Assembly (NCBI GenBank): GCA_030528285.1
Contig: JAUMZE010000003.1
Coordinates: forward strand, 98,234-162,233
Origin: Aerococcus sp.
GTDB lineage: Bacteria > Bacillota > Bacilli > Lactobacillales > Aerococcaceae
Direction: 5' to 3'
DNA length: 64,000 bases
The translations under genes and the position numbers were made by a program. The notes beneath the pieces were generated by a model, which made no database searches, was not told the DNA's origin, and was given only the letters and a program-made list of their open reading frames with translations. Positions 25,309 through 34,552 of the stretch are shown here, one piece after another. Position 1 is the stretch's first letter, and each line of letters starts with the position of its first letter.

Positions 25309-26568
25309 CTACTCCTCCACGTCTGATTTTTGTTGCTGATAGTAGCGTTCATAATCGGCTGGGGAGAGGAAGACAGTGAGTTCATAGTGCTCCTGCTCCT
25401 CATCGAATGTGAGTTGATCAATGTACCAGCGATCCGCATGTTTTAACCAGTCGTTAATGTCTTGGCCAGATACTTCCAAATGAAGCGGAACATAGCTGGT
25501 TTTCAATTTGGCGATGATACGCTGATTGAGGCGCTTCAAATCCGCCTCGTCATATGCGGACATGATGAAGGTATCCTCGTCCTCAAACACACCGAGGCGT
25601 TCACCTGCTATCTGGTCCTTCTTGTTGTAGACAACGAGGGTAGGAATGGCGTTCATCTGGAGCTGCTCGATGACGGACTGAACAACCGCTCGCTGATGGT
25701 CTTTGTACGGACTCGAGGCATCAATCACGATCAACAACAGATCCACATCCTGACTCTCCTCCAAGGTCGAATGGAAGGCGTCAATCACCATGGGCGGTAA
25801 ATCCTGGATGAATCCGACTGTATCGGTCAACGCAATCTCGAACTGATTCGGCAATGTATAGGTCCTAGTTAAGGGGGTCAGCGTCGCAAAGAGTTCATTC
25901 TCCTCATAGGTCTCCGCATTCGCAAGGCCATTAATAATGGTTGATTTCCCCGCATTGGTGTAACCAAATAGCCCCACCTGGAATAGATGACTCTGCTGGC
26001 GTTTCTTCCGGTTCAATGCTCGTTCCTGGCTGACAGTGGCGAGTTCCCGTTTGATGTCCTGGATTTGTTTTCGGAGTACGCGGCGATCCTGCTCGAGTTT
26101 GGTTTCCCCAGGGCCACGCGTACCGATCCCCCCACCGAGCCGGGAGAGGACGTTCCCTAATCCTTGGAGTCGTGGCAGGAGATATTGGTTCTGGGCGAGC
26201 GCCACCTGGAGTTTCCCTTCCTTGGACGTCGCGCGCAAGGCAAAAATATCTAAAATCAGTTGCACACGATCAATCACAGATATTCCGATCGCATCCTGGA
26301 GTTCACGGTTCTGCGACGGGCTCAAAGAATCATAGAATACCACCAGATCCGCTTCATAGGCGTCTGCTAGCTGTTTGATCTCGGTGACCTTGCCCTTTCC
26401 GATCAGCCATTTCGCATCGGGGCGTTCACGCTTCTGGGTGATTCGACCGACGATTTCACCCCCGGCTGTTTCTACTAGAGCGCCCAATTCCTCCTGCTGC
26501 ATCGCGAAAAGTTCATCGGCCGTGGTGGGATATTGGATATTAACGATAATGACCTGCTCTAACAACAA
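25309..26568 (-). CDS. hflX: HflX ribosome-associated GTPase
   Basis: This 419-aa protein has the N-terminal HflX domain (with IGKGKVTEI and a central GGGIGTRGPGETKLE glycine-rich block) and a C-terminal G domain (G1 GYTNAGKST, G3 DTVGF, G4 NKKD). HflX splits stalled 70S ribosomes under stress. The start is TTG at 26568, one base after the miaA stop, with GGGAG seven bases upstream inside miaA. The genes are therefore tightly coupled, as in many Firmicutes. It is the last gene of the operon. Confidence 0.93.
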   Translation of the reverse strand: MLLEQVIIVNIQYPTTADELFAMQQEELGALVETAGGEIVGRITQKRERPDAKWLIGKGKVTEIKQLADAYEADLVVFYDSLSPSQNRELQDAIGISVIDRVQLILDIFALRATSKEGKLQVALAQNQYLLPRLQGLGNVLSRLGGGIGTRGPGETKLEQDRRVLRKQIQDIKRELATVSQERALNRKKRQQSHLFQVGLFGYTNAGKSTIINGLANAETYEENELFATLTPLTRTYTLPNQFEIALTDTVGFIQDLPPMVIDAFHSTLEESQDVDLLLIVIDASSPYKDHQRAVVQSVIEQLQMNAIPTLVVYNKKDQIAGERLGVFEDEDTFIMSAYDEADLKRLNQRIIAKLKTSYVPLHLEVSGQDINDWLKHADRWYIDQLTFDEEQEHYELTVFLSPADYERYYQQQKSDVEE

Positions 26569-26569
26569 C

Positions 26570-27514
26570 TCACCTCTCCCTTAAAAATAAACGAACACGT
26601 TCTTCAATGGTTTCAATCTGTTCGGGATGCGTCACCAAATCAAAGCTCTCTCCCTCTGGCATGCGGTTTCTGAGCCAAGTCAGTTGGCGTTTGGCGTAGC
26701 GTCTGGAGGATTGTTTCAATTGCTCAATGCACTCATCCAAAGTTTGTTTGCCTCTGAAATAGGGAAAGAATTCCTTGTAACCGATCGCTTGACTGGCAGC
26801 TGCTTGCTCTGGTAAATCCTGATGATACAACCACTCTGCCTCATCAAGTAACCCCTCTGTCATCATGAGATCCACGCGCTGATTGATCCGCTCATATAGT
26901 AATGCCCGCTCCGTATTGAGGATGATCACAAATGGATCATATAAACTGGAATGTCTGGTCTGATCCTCCGTTTGATCAGACAACAGATGATCCGTGTAGG
27001 TCGCGACCTCTAATGCCCGAATCACCCGGCGCACATTATTATGATGAATATTGGCAGCCGACGTGGCGTCCACCAGTTCCAACCAGTGATGAAGCACCTC
27101 ATTTCCTTGAGTTTCTGCGATTTCACTCATGGCGGTGCGGAAATGCGGATGCTCCTCGCGCTCGCCCAGTGAGAAATCATAGAGCAATGCCTGCAGATAC
27201 AACCCCGTTCCCCCAACGACAATCGGCACATGCTGTTGGGCGTAGATATCTTCAATCACTTTGGTCGCATCCTGCTTGAATTCGGCGACGGAATAGGGTT
27301 CATCGACCGGTTGGAAATTCAACAGATGATGCGGGGCCATGTCTTGTTCAGCAATCGTCGGAGTGGCTGTTCCAATATTCAAATGTCGGTAAATCTGCAT
27401 AGAGTCACTGTTGACGATCTCTCCCTTCAGCGCTTTCGCTAAATGGATACTGAGACTGGTTTTTCCGACAGCGGTAGGACCCGCAATCACAATCAATGGG
27501 ATTTTGGCACGCAT
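26570..27514 (-). CDS. miaA: tRNA dimethylallyltransferase MiaA
   Basis: This 314-aa enzyme transfers dimethylallyl to the N6 of A37 in tRNAs that read U-starting codons. The N-terminal P-loop is GPTAVGKTS, followed by VNSDSMQIYRHLNIGTATP and VGGTGLYLQALLYDF. The C-terminal part contains KRQLTWLRNR, the tRNA-binding signature. AAAGGAAG precedes the ATG. The gene follows recN by 26 bases and precedes hflX. Its isoprenoid donor is a product of the same general pathway as the ispA product upstream. Confidence 0.95.
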   Translation of the reverse strand: MRAKIPLIVIAGPTAVGKTSLSIHLAKALKGEIVNSDSMQIYRHLNIGTATPTIAEQDMAPHHLLNFQPVDEPYSVAEFKQDATKVIEDIYAQQHVPIVVGGTGLYLQALLYDFSLGEREEHPHFRTAMSEIAETQGNEVLHHWLELVDATSAANIHHNNVRRVIRALEVATYTDHLLSDQTEDQTRHSSLYDPFVIILNTERALLYERINQRVDLMMTEGLLDEAEWLYHQDLPEQAAASQAIGYKEFFPYFRGKQTLDECIEQLKQSSRRYAKRQLTWLRNRMPEGESFDLVTHPEQIETIEERVRLFLRER

Positions 27515-27540
27515 CCGCCTCTTCCTTTCGTTATGATGGA

Positions 27541-29250
27541 TTACTTCTTATAGGTTTCTGCGAGTTGTTGGCGCTCAGTGGCTGCGATGGCGAGCTGTTC
27601 CTCTGCGGCGGCTTTGGTGGCAGAGGTGATGGTTTCCCCTGAACTCATGCGGGCGATCTGGTCAATCCGCCCCGTCGTATCCAGCACGCTCACGTCGGTT
27701 CTCGTGCGTCCATTCGTTTCTTGTTTCTGGATAAGGAGCTGCTGGTTCGCCATGGCCGCCACTTGTGGGAGGTGACTGATACAGAGCACCTGCGTTGAGA
27801 GAGAAATCCGGTACATCTTGTTGGCGATGGCTTGGGCTACTCGTCCGCTCACCCCGGTATCCACCTCATCGAATATAATCGCAGTCACGCCCTGTGTCTG
27901 TTGGAAAATTGCCTTCATCGCCAGCATAATCCGAGACATTTCGCCTCCACTCGCAATTTTGTGCAGGGGTTTGAATGGCTCGCCCTGGTTCGTCGAGAGA
28001 TAGAAGGTCACATCATCCTTCCCATCGCTTTGGAAATGGCGGCGTTCCTCAAAATGGACCTGGAAATGTGCCTTCTGCATAGAGAGCTCATTCAGCTGCT
28101 GATCGACGGCTTCATTCAACTGCTCCGCTTGTTCGAGACGGATTTGATGGAGGGTGCGAGCGGCTGCTTTGAGATGCTTGCCCTGTTTTGCCATGGCCTG
28201 ACGCAGTTCTTCTTGGCGACTCTCCTGGTGCGTGAGTTCGTCCAATTCCTGGCGTGCCTGCTCTGCGTAGGCGAGAATTTCTGCCTCGTCCTCGCCGTAT
28301 TTACGCTTCAGATTCTGGATCACTGCCAAACGGTCCTCAATCGCATTCAGGCGGTTTGGATCATAGGAGAGTTGATCCAGTGCCTGATTAACATCACTGG
28401 ACAGTCCCTCAATCGTATAATAGATCGATTCTGCCGTCTGATAGAACTCATCGTACTGATTATCCAAGGTCGCAATATGACTGAGGGAGGTGGCTAACCC
28501 GCCGATTAGATCGTACGCGTTACTGCTGCCCTGCGTGAGACCTTCCATCGCAGTGGTGAGCGCTTCGACAATCTGCTGGTAATTCTGTAGCTGTTCACGC
28601 TCGTTCGTGAGTTCATCCTCCTCCCCAACCACAACCTGACTCTGATCAATCTCATCAATTTGAAACGTCAATAGATCAATCCGTTGCGCCGAGGCTTGGT
28701 CATCGAGTGAAATCGCCTGGTACTGATGTTGGAGCTGACGATAGGTTTGATATTCCTCCTGGTACTGTTGGAGGGCTTCCTGGATGGCACTTCCTCCAAA
28801 TTGATCGAGAAAGTGCAAATGCGATTTAGGATCCATAAGCGTTTGATGTTCATTCTGCCCATGAATATCCACGATGTAACGTCCGAGTTTCTTCAGCGCA
28901 CTCACCGTCAAAGACACCCCGTTCACCTTGATCGTGTTGCGTCCGTTCTGCTCCAGATCACGGCGTATCAATAATTGTCCATCTGAAAAAGGTACATGCC
29001 ACTCATCCAATAATTTCTTCGCTTGGGGATCCAATGTCGGCATGAAAAATAACCCCGCTAAATGAAAACGATCGGTGCCATAACGGATAAACTCGGTTGA
29101 TCCGCGTCCACCGACGAGTAAACCGACCGCATCAATAATAATCGATTTACCAGCACCGGTCTCCCCCGTCAGAACGGTCATCCCATCATCGAAATCAATC
29201 GTTAACTGATCGATAATCGCAAAGTTTTCAATGGTTAGGTTTTGCAGCAT
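27541..29250 (-). CDS. recN: DNA repair protein RecN
   Basis: This 569-aa SMC-like ATPase has Walker A GETGAGKS (about 29-36), two long coiled-coil arms (about 150-370), signature LASGGEMSR-type motif (ASGGEMSRIMLA) and Walker B with IIFDEVDTGVSG. It acts early at double-strand breaks. GAGGAG lies about nine bases upstream of the ATG. In B. subtilis, ahrC sits between tlyA and recN; here it is absent and only 21 bases separate the genes. No LexA box is visible upstream. Confidence 0.95.
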   Translation of the reverse strand: MLQNLTIENFAIIDQLTIDFDDGMTVLTGETGAGKSIIIDAVGLLVGGRGSTEFIRYGTDRFHLAGLFFMPTLDPQAKKLLDEWHVPFSDGQLLIRRDLEQNGRNTIKVNGVSLTVSALKKLGRYIVDIHGQNEHQTLMDPKSHLHFLDQFGGSAIQEALQQYQEEYQTYRQLQHQYQAISLDDQASAQRIDLLTFQIDEIDQSQVVVGEEDELTNEREQLQNYQQIVEALTTAMEGLTQGSSNAYDLIGGLATSLSHIATLDNQYDEFYQTAESIYYTIEGLSSDVNQALDQLSYDPNRLNAIEDRLAVIQNLKRKYGEDEAEILAYAEQARQELDELTHQESRQEELRQAMAKQGKHLKAAARTLHQIRLEQAEQLNEAVDQQLNELSMQKAHFQVHFEERRHFQSDGKDDVTFYLSTNQGEPFKPLHKIASGGEMSRIMLAMKAIFQQTQGVTAIIFDEVDTGVSGRVAQAIANKMYRISLSTQVLCISHLPQVAAMANQQLLIQKQETNGRTRTDVSVLDTTGRIDQIARMSSGETITSATKAAAEEQLAIAATERQQLAETYKK

Positions 29251-29271
29251 CTTACCCGCTCCTCTTCTCCT

Positions 29272-30090
29272 CTAGTTAGTAAATGTACCGTGCGCCTCTG
29301 AAACAACGGCCTCAATGGAAATATCCGCCGCCATTTGACCGACTTCATGCTGTTCATTACGGAAATATCCCAGAAATTCGATATTCCCCTCGCCTCCGGT
29401 AATCGGCGAATAGGTGAGTCCACAGACATCATAGCCGTTCGCCATCGCCATCTGGAAAGTCTGTTCAATCACGTGGCAGTGAATTTTAGGATCGTGGACA
29501 ATCCCCTTCTTCCCGACAAGTTCGCGCCCTGCTTCAAATTGCGGTTTAATCAGAGCCACCACTGCTCCTTCTTGTTTCAAAATTGGACGGAGCGGTGGGA
29601 AAATTAATCGCAAACTGATAAAGGACACATCTGTCACAGCAACATCCGGTTGTCCCAGAGTAAAATCGTCTGGCTGACTGTAGCGGAAATTCGTCTGTTC
29701 CATCACAGTCACCCGTTCATCATTTCTGAGTTTCCAGACGAGCTGATTAGTCCCAACATCCAACGCATAACAGTGGCTCGCCCCATTTTGGAGCGCCACA
29801 TCCGTAAAACCACCTGTGGAACTGCCAATATCAAGGACATTTTGATCTGTCAAATCGATTTCAAATACATCTAGAGCCTTGGCGAGTTTGAGACCTCCAC
29901 GCGAAACATATGGCAGTGGATTTCCTTTTTGATGGAGAACACTGTCACTGCTGATTTTCACACCCGGTTTATCGAGGCGCTGTTGATTCTGGTCATAGAT
30001 CTCGCCGGCCATGATCAACCGCTTCGCTTTTTCTCTGGAATCACTGATGCCCTGTTGCACGGCAAGGACATCGACACGTTCTTTCTTCAC
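29272..30090 (-). CDS. tlyA: TlyA family rRNA (cytidine-2'-O)-methyltransferase
   Basis: This 272-aa protein combines an N-terminal S4 RNA-binding domain (about 4-65) with an FtsJ-like methyltransferase domain (about 60-245). The SAM motif is DIGSSTGGFTD. The catalytic Lys-Asp-Lys-Glu set is compatible with RGGLKL, TDVSFIS and LIKPQFE. TlyA methylates 16S and/or 23S rRNA cytidines and in some species affects capreomycin susceptibility. GTG start with AGGAGG six bases upstream. In B. subtilis it is yqxC in the same cluster. Confidence 0.9.
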   Translation of the reverse strand: MKKERVDVLAVQQGISDSREKAKRLIMAGEIYDQNQQRLDKPGVKISSDSVLHQKGNPLPYVSRGGLKLAKALDVFEIDLTDQNVLDIGSSTGGFTDVALQNGASHCYALDVGTNQLVWKLRNDERVTVMEQTNFRYSQPDDFTLGQPDVAVTDVSFISLRLIFPPLRPILKQEGAVVALIKPQFEAGRELVGKKGIVHDPKIHCHVIEQTFQMAMANGYDVCGLTYSPITGGEGNIEFLGYFRNEQHEVGQMAADISIEAVVSEAHGTFTN

Positions 30091-30099
30091 AAGATCCTC

Positions 30100-30975
30100 C
30101 TAAATCGCTAAATAGTCAAGAAAACCACTGAGTAACGTTGTGTCTACTGCGGGATCGTGTTCTTTGAGATGACTGAGCACGTCCTGGCAAGCTATTCGTT
30201 CCTGCTTGAGGGCTTCAAGTGCCCCATTTACCCTTAAGAGCGCTGGATATGTGTTCTTCTCGAGGTTCTGATCACTCGTTTGCTTCTTCCCACGCTGTTC
30301 ATCATCCCAGAGTACTTCTTGGAGGTCATTTTGGATCTGATAGGCGAGGCCATAATGCTCTGCAAACTGCTGAATGAGATCCAGGGTTTCTTCGTCTGCC
30401 TTGACACTGATTGCTCCCGCCAATACGCTGAAACGAATCAGTTCGCCTGTTTTTTGGCGGTGGAGCATTTTTAGTTCATCCAACGTGAGCGTCTGATGTT
30501 CAGCCGCAATATCCTTCATCTGACCTTCTACCATGCCACTATCTCCACTGGCCGTTGCGAGGAGCTGGACCAGTTGCAATTGGCGATCTAGTTGGTCAGT
30601 CGGTTTAGACAATGCTTCAAAGGCAATGGTCTGGAGCGCGTCCCCTGCCAGGATCGCCGTCGCCTCGTCATATGCCTTGTGAACGCTGAGGCGCCCGCGC
30701 CGGTAATCATCATTGTCCATCGCCGGCAGATCATCATGAATCAGTGAATAGGTATGCATATATTCAATCGCACACGCTGCCTGCCAACTGAGCGCTGTAA
30801 TCTCACCCAACGCCTGACTCAATGCGAGCACTAACAATGGCCGCAACCGCTTGCCACCACTCTCCAGGGCGTAATACATACTCTCTCTGAGTCTACTGTC
30901 ATTCGCTTGAAATGGCTCACGTAATGCTTCTTCCAGCTTGGGCGTTACCTGTTGTTGAAATTCCTTCAGTTTCAC
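30100..30975 (-). CDS. ispA: Short-chain polyprenyl diphosphate synthase (farnesyl diphosphate synthase type)
   Basis: This 291-aa enzyme condenses isopentenyl-PP with allylic diphosphates. GGKRLRP (about 37-43) and the first Asp-rich motif DDLPAMDND are intact. The second motif, normally DDxxD, reads N216-D-L-Q-E220; the following GKK...KNTYPALL is conserved. Asn in place of the first Asp and Glu for the last may weaken Mg2+ binding. GTG start, AAGGA upstream, 9 bases after xseB. Loss of dxs from the classical cluster suggests a mevalonate supply, as in other Lactobacillales. Confidence 0.88.
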   Translation of the reverse strand: MKLKEFQQQVTPKLEEALREPFQANDSRLRESMYYALESGGKRLRPLLVLALSQALGEITALSWQAACAIEYMHTYSLIHDDLPAMDNDDYRRGRLSVHKAYDEATAILAGDALQTIAFEALSKPTDQLDRQLQLVQLLATASGDSGMVEGQMKDIAAEHQTLTLDELKMLHRQKTGELIRFSVLAGAISVKADEETLDLIQQFAEHYGLAYQIQNDLQEVLWDDEQRGKKQTSDQNLEKNTYPALLRVNGALEALKQERIACQDVLSHLKEHDPAVDTTLLSGFLDYLAI

Positions 30976-30984
30976 TTAACGTCC

Positions 30985-31230
30985 TTATCCTTCCTCCACT
31001 TCGAAGTCTTCCAGTTCATCGTGGTCATTCATCAGTTTCGTCATCGTCTGTTCTGCCTGCTCAAGGGATTTCGTGCAGTAATTTGCGAGCTGAATTCCCT
31101 TTTGAAACTGCTCAATCGATTCTTCGAGCGGGATTTCGCCACTCTGCAGGTGATTGACGATCGCCTCTAACTGAGACATGGCCTGTTCAAAGGTGAGAGA
31201 TTGAGTCGTATCATTTTCATTCGCCATCAT
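30985..31230 (-). CDS. xseB: Exodeoxyribonuclease VII small subunit
   Basis: This 81-aa protein has the XseB signature FEQAMSQLEAIVNHLQSGEIPLEESI..F..G. It forms a helical hairpin that packs in multiple copies on XseA to build the ssDNA exonuclease. Its ATG abuts the xseA stop codon (TAA-ATG) and AAGGAGG lies within the end of xseA. The C-terminal tail is acidic. Confidence 0.93.
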   Translation of the reverse strand: MMANENDTTQSLTFEQAMSQLEAIVNHLQSGEIPLEESIEQFQKGIQLANYCTKSLEQAEQTMTKLMNDHDELEDFEVEEG

Positions 31231-32610
31231 TTATCCTCCTTCTTGGGATGTATCGCTGGATTTCATTAAAGTCTGTGCATTGATCGCTTGAACGGTGGTA
31301 TCAATCTGCCCGTCTGCCAAGGTGAGCTCTAGCTTATCGCCTGCTGAGACATCTTTGATCGAACGCAGGGGTTGTTGGTTCACCGTCGCATAGGTATAGC
31401 CCTTACTCAATCGTTTCAATGGAGACAACAGATCTAGGGCACTCACGAGATGGTCTAATTGATAATGTTCACGCGTCATGTACGTTTGTTGTTCCTGTTT
31501 CAATCGCTGATAGAGAAGTTTAACCTCCCCTTGGCGCTGAACGATGGTGCTCTTGGGATTTTCGGCGCGTAATTGCTGGATCAATTGGTTCAAATGGCGC
31601 TGTTTCTCATGCATCGGACGCGTGGCTACCTGCTGCAAGCGATTCTCCCACTCACTCAGTCTTAACCGGTACCCGTCATACAAACGTTCCGGTTGGGTGA
31701 AGACATAGGACTGTTTCAATTGTTTTAACGCACGCTGTTTCACGAGGAGTTGCTGGCGTTCCCCGTGATAGAGGCGTTGCTGGTAATCTTTCACCTGGAG
31801 GAGGACCTCCTGCAGTACCGGTGTTGCGATCTCGGCAGCTGCTGTCGGTGTCGCTGCCCGCTGATCTGCCACATAGTCAATCAACGTGGTGTCCGTCTCA
31901 TGCCCCACGCTCGTAATCACCGGCGTCGTCATGGCACTCACCGTCCGAGCCAGCTGTTCATCATTGAAGCACCACAAATCCTCGATCGAACCGCCCCCGC
32001 GCCCAACAATCACTGTATCGTAGGAGCCATCCGCCTCGATGCGCTTGAGATTATGAATGATGCTGGCGGCTGCCTTGTCCCCCTGCACCACGGTTGGATA
32101 GAGGACCAATTGTACGATCGGATAGCGCCGCCTCGTCGTCGTCATGATGTCTCGAATCACGGCGCCGGATGGTGAGGTCACCACCGCAATCTTCTTAGGG
32201 AACAGCGGGATCGGCTTGTGCGGAAAATCGAACAGTCCTTCCTTTGCGAGTTTGGCCTTCAGTTGTTCGTATGCGACATAGAATGCGCCGACTCCATCCG
32301 GCTGAATACTGTCAATGATTACTTGGTAACGCCCACTCGGTTCATAGAGACTGACGCGCCCAATTACAAGGACTTTCATGCCTTCTTCCAGCTCAAAATT
32401 TAACTGATGGAACTGACGCCGGTACATAATCGCCGAAATCAGGGCGTGCTCGTCTTTGATACTAAAATATTGGTGGTTATTTTTGCCTCGGGAACGATAT
32501 CCCGAAACCTCCCCCGTTAGATAGACACGATTGAGATAGGGATCGTGATCAAATTTGGCTTTCAGATAATGGGTTAACTGGGTAACTGTTAAATAATTCT
32601 CTGAAGCCAT
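31231..32610 (-). CDS. xseA: Exodeoxyribonuclease VII large subunit
   Basis: This 459-aa catalytic subunit has an N-terminal OB-fold (about 6-100, YLTGEVSGYRSRGKNNHQYFSIKD), the catalytic domain with VVGRGGGSIEDLW-type sequence, GHETDTTLIDYVADQRAATPTAAAE, a long coiled coil (about 265-390), and a C-terminal domain. It degrades single-stranded DNA. Its ATG abuts the folD TAG stop. Gene order folD-xseA-xseB is the standard Firmicutes arrangement. Confidence 0.95.
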   Translation of the reverse strand: MASENYLTVTQLTHYLKAKFDHDPYLNRVYLTGEVSGYRSRGKNNHQYFSIKDEHALISAIMYRRQFHQLNFELEEGMKVLVIGRVSLYEPSGRYQVIIDSIQPDGVGAFYVAYEQLKAKLAKEGLFDFPHKPIPLFPKKIAVVTSPSGAVIRDIMTTTRRRYPIVQLVLYPTVVQGDKAAASIIHNLKRIEADGSYDTVIVGRGGGSIEDLWCFNDEQLARTVSAMTTPVITSVGHETDTTLIDYVADQRAATPTAAAEIATPVLQEVLLQVKDYQQRLYHGERQQLLVKQRALKQLKQSYVFTQPERLYDGYRLRLSEWENRLQQVATRPMHEKQRHLNQLIQQLRAENPKSTIVQRQGEVKLLYQRLKQEQQTYMTREHYQLDHLVSALDLLSPLKRLSKGYTYATVNQQPLRSIKDVSAGDKLELTLADGQIDTTVQAINAQTLMKSSDTSQEGG

Positions 32611-33453
32611 CTAATCCTCCCTCTCTAAGCGATTAATCAGTTGATCAAATAACATAACGTTGGTAATCGGCCCCACACCCCCGGGAACCGGCGATAACGC
32701 ACTCGCCACCGTTTGGACCGACGAAAAATCAATATCCCCAGTGACGTGTCCCGCATCATCGTAATTCGTGCCGACATCAATCACAACAGCACCCGATTTC
32801 ACCATGTCTCGTGTGATGAAATGAGGACGCCCCACCGCCACACAGAGAATGTCTGCTGTCCGCGTTAAATCCTCCAGATGGGCTGTCCGGGAATGCGCAA
32901 TCGTTACGGTCGCATTGTTGTTCAATAATAATAAACTGAGAGGTTTCCCTACAATCGAACTGCGCCCCACAATCAGTGCATGTTTGCCCTCAATTGGGAT
33001 GTGGTGATAGGCGAGTAACTGCATCACAGCGCGGGCAGTGTTGGGCACAATCCGCGGTTCGCTCCGCACGAGTAATCCCAAATTTTCCGGATGTAACCCG
33101 TCCGAATCCTTCTTGGGGTCGATCTGCTGGACGATTTTTGCCTGATCCATATGTAGTGGGAGCGGCACCCCTAACATAATCCCGTGCACGAGTGGATCCT
33201 GGTTAATCATTGTGATCAATTCCAGCATATGTTCAGTGGGTGCACTGGCTGGGACTTGGTGAATTTCATATTCAATCCCCAGACGTCCCGCGAGCCGGCG
33301 ATTCACCTGAAAATAATGTTGGCTCGTTTCATCGTCATGGATGACGATGCCTGCCACTTTGGGAACAATTCCCTTAGTCTTGAGATGGGCCACCCGTTCT
33401 TTTAATAACTGTTTCTGTTTAGCCGCTAATGTTTTTCCTTCCAGTAATTCCAT
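32611..33453 (-). CDS. folD: FolD-type methylenetetrahydrofolate dehydrogenase/cyclohydrolase with altered active site
   Basis: This 280-aa protein has the FolD fold and length. The NADP-binding half is well conserved (GRSSIVGKPLS, AHSRT, SPVPGGVGPIT). The substrate half is not. The Lys four residues after the conserved Tyr (YVxxK in E. coli FolD and human MTHFD) is Asn51 here (YFQVN). The Gln of VQLPLP is Gly95 (LGVPLP). The KDxDG Asp residues (116, 118) remain. The Lys and Gln are needed for cyclohydrolase chemistry in studied enzymes. It may therefore keep only dehydrogenase activity, or have a different role. Position in the nusB-folD-xseA cluster is classical. Confidence 0.85.
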   Translation of the reverse strand: MELLEGKTLAAKQKQLLKERVAHLKTKGIVPKVAGIVIHDDETSQHYFQVNRRLAGRLGIEYEIHQVPASAPTEHMLELITMINQDPLVHGIMLGVPLPLHMDQAKIVQQIDPKKDSDGLHPENLGLLVRSEPRIVPNTARAVMQLLAYHHIPIEGKHALIVGRSSIVGKPLSLLLLNNNATVTIAHSRTAHLEDLTRTADILCVAVGRPHFITRDMVKSGAVVIDVGTNYDDAGHVTGDIDFSSVQTVASALSPVPGGVGPITNVMLFDQLINRLERED

Positions 33454-33539
33454 ACCGCCATCCTATCTCTATCCTTGCTTTTTCCTTATACATACGTTTA
33501 AAACTGATTTTTTCATGTCGCTTTTTGAAGTGCCAATGC

Positions 33540-33582
33540 TGGAAAGAGGATTGAAAGTCCCTGCTTCCAATCCTCTTTTCTG
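33540..33582 (-). terminator. Terminator after nusB
   Basis: AAAGAGGATTG (33543-33553) pairs with CAATCCTCTTT (33568-33578), symmetric with A and T flanks. It separates the pepQ-efp-asp23-nusB transcript from folD onwards, at least partly. Confidence 0.8.
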
Positions 33583-33595
33583 TTATTGACTGATT

Positions 33596-34147
33596 CTATT
33601 CTGCTAGGAGCAATTGGGATAAGACCCCATTAATGAAGCGCCGTGAACGATCATCACTGTAGCGTTTGGCGAGATCCAGTGCCTGATCAATCGCAACCAC
33701 AGCTGGCACCTTATCTTCAGGAACCTCGGTGATTTCGTAGGCCGCGACCTCTAAGATAAAGCGATTGATGAACTCTAAACGTCGCACGGACCATTGCCCC
33801 TGGATATGTTCATTGAGCAATTGATCGAGTGCTTCCCGTTTTGCTGTCACATTCTCCACTAACTCCACCAGATACTCAGGCAGGGCTTCATTCTTATTCA
33901 AATGAGGGAAACTCTGCAACTGTTTAGGAATATTTTGCTCCGTGACCGATGTTAAAACCCGTCCACTTGCTTGCCAAATGGTGAGCGTCTCCTCATCAAT
34001 TTCTTCATAAACCACACTCTGCGTAAATTCCGTTTTGGCTACTTTCACATAGTTAAAAACATCCTCCACACTCATCTCGGGGTTAAACCACCGTTGATAG
34101 AGCGCGATCACGGCTAATTCACGGATTTGAGCAATACCTAATGACAT
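33596..34147 (-). CDS. nusB: Transcription antitermination factor NusB
   Basis: This 183-aa all-helical protein is longer than usual (about 130-150 aa). The extra length lies in the acidic middle part (about 60-95). The C-terminal half is typical (RLEFINRFILEVAAYEI, PAVVAIDQALDLAKRYSDDRSRRFINGVL). With NusE it binds boxA RNA in rRNA operons. AAAAGGGGG precedes the ATG, and a hairpin terminator follows the stop codon. Confidence 0.92.
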   Translation of the reverse strand: MSLGIAQIRELAVIALYQRWFNPEMSVEDVFNYVKVAKTEFTQSVVYEEIDEETLTIWQASGRVLTSVTEQNIPKQLQSFPHLNKNEALPEYLVELVENVTAKREALDQLLNEHIQGQWSVRRLEFINRFILEVAAYEITEVPEDKVPAVVAIDQALDLAKRYSDDRSRRFINGVLSQLLLAE

Positions 34148-34159
34148 ATTAGCCCCCTT

Positions 34160-34534
34160 TTATTGATTGTTTTCAGGTGCATTCACAATCAAATCATTGA
34201 CGTAAATACGGATTTCATCGAGCTTGATATCTGTCATATTCATCACTTGCTCATTGAGATAGGCTTGCAAGGCATAAATGGTTTTGGGGATATCGCGCTG
34301 ATAGTAAGCTTGAACAACAACATCGAGAATGAGTCGTCCTTCCTCATGATGCAACATAATGCCACGATCATAGCGGAAAACGCCCGAAAAGCCTGCCTGG
34401 TACCATTCCACTGGCGCAATGCCTGGGAAATTCTCGAGTGCCTGTTCTGCAATCGTCTCAATCACATTTGGTGCAATATTGACGTCCCCAATGGCTTCTC
34501 TATGAACTAATGGATTTGATTCTTGGCTTGTCAC
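34160..34534 (-). CDS. Asp23/Gls24 family protein (YqhY-like)
   Basis: This 124-aa protein has the Asp23 fold (GDVNIAPNVIETIAEQALENFPGI at the start, YAL..YLNEQVMNMTDIKLDEIRIYVNDLIV at the end). The YqhY branch sits next to nusB in many Firmicutes; in B. subtilis it is linked to control of acetyl-CoA carboxylase. Here accBC are missing from the locus. The start is GTG at 34534, with GCGAGGG upstream. It is co-transcribed with efp and nusB. Confidence 0.88.
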   Translation of the reverse strand: MTSQESNPLVHREAIGDVNIAPNVIETIAEQALENFPGIAPVEWYQAGFSGVFRYDRGIMLHHEEGRLILDVVVQAYYQRDIPKTIYALQAYLNEQVMNMTDIKLDEIRIYVNDLIVNAPENNQ

Positions 34535-34552
34535 ACATATCCCTCGCTTTAA

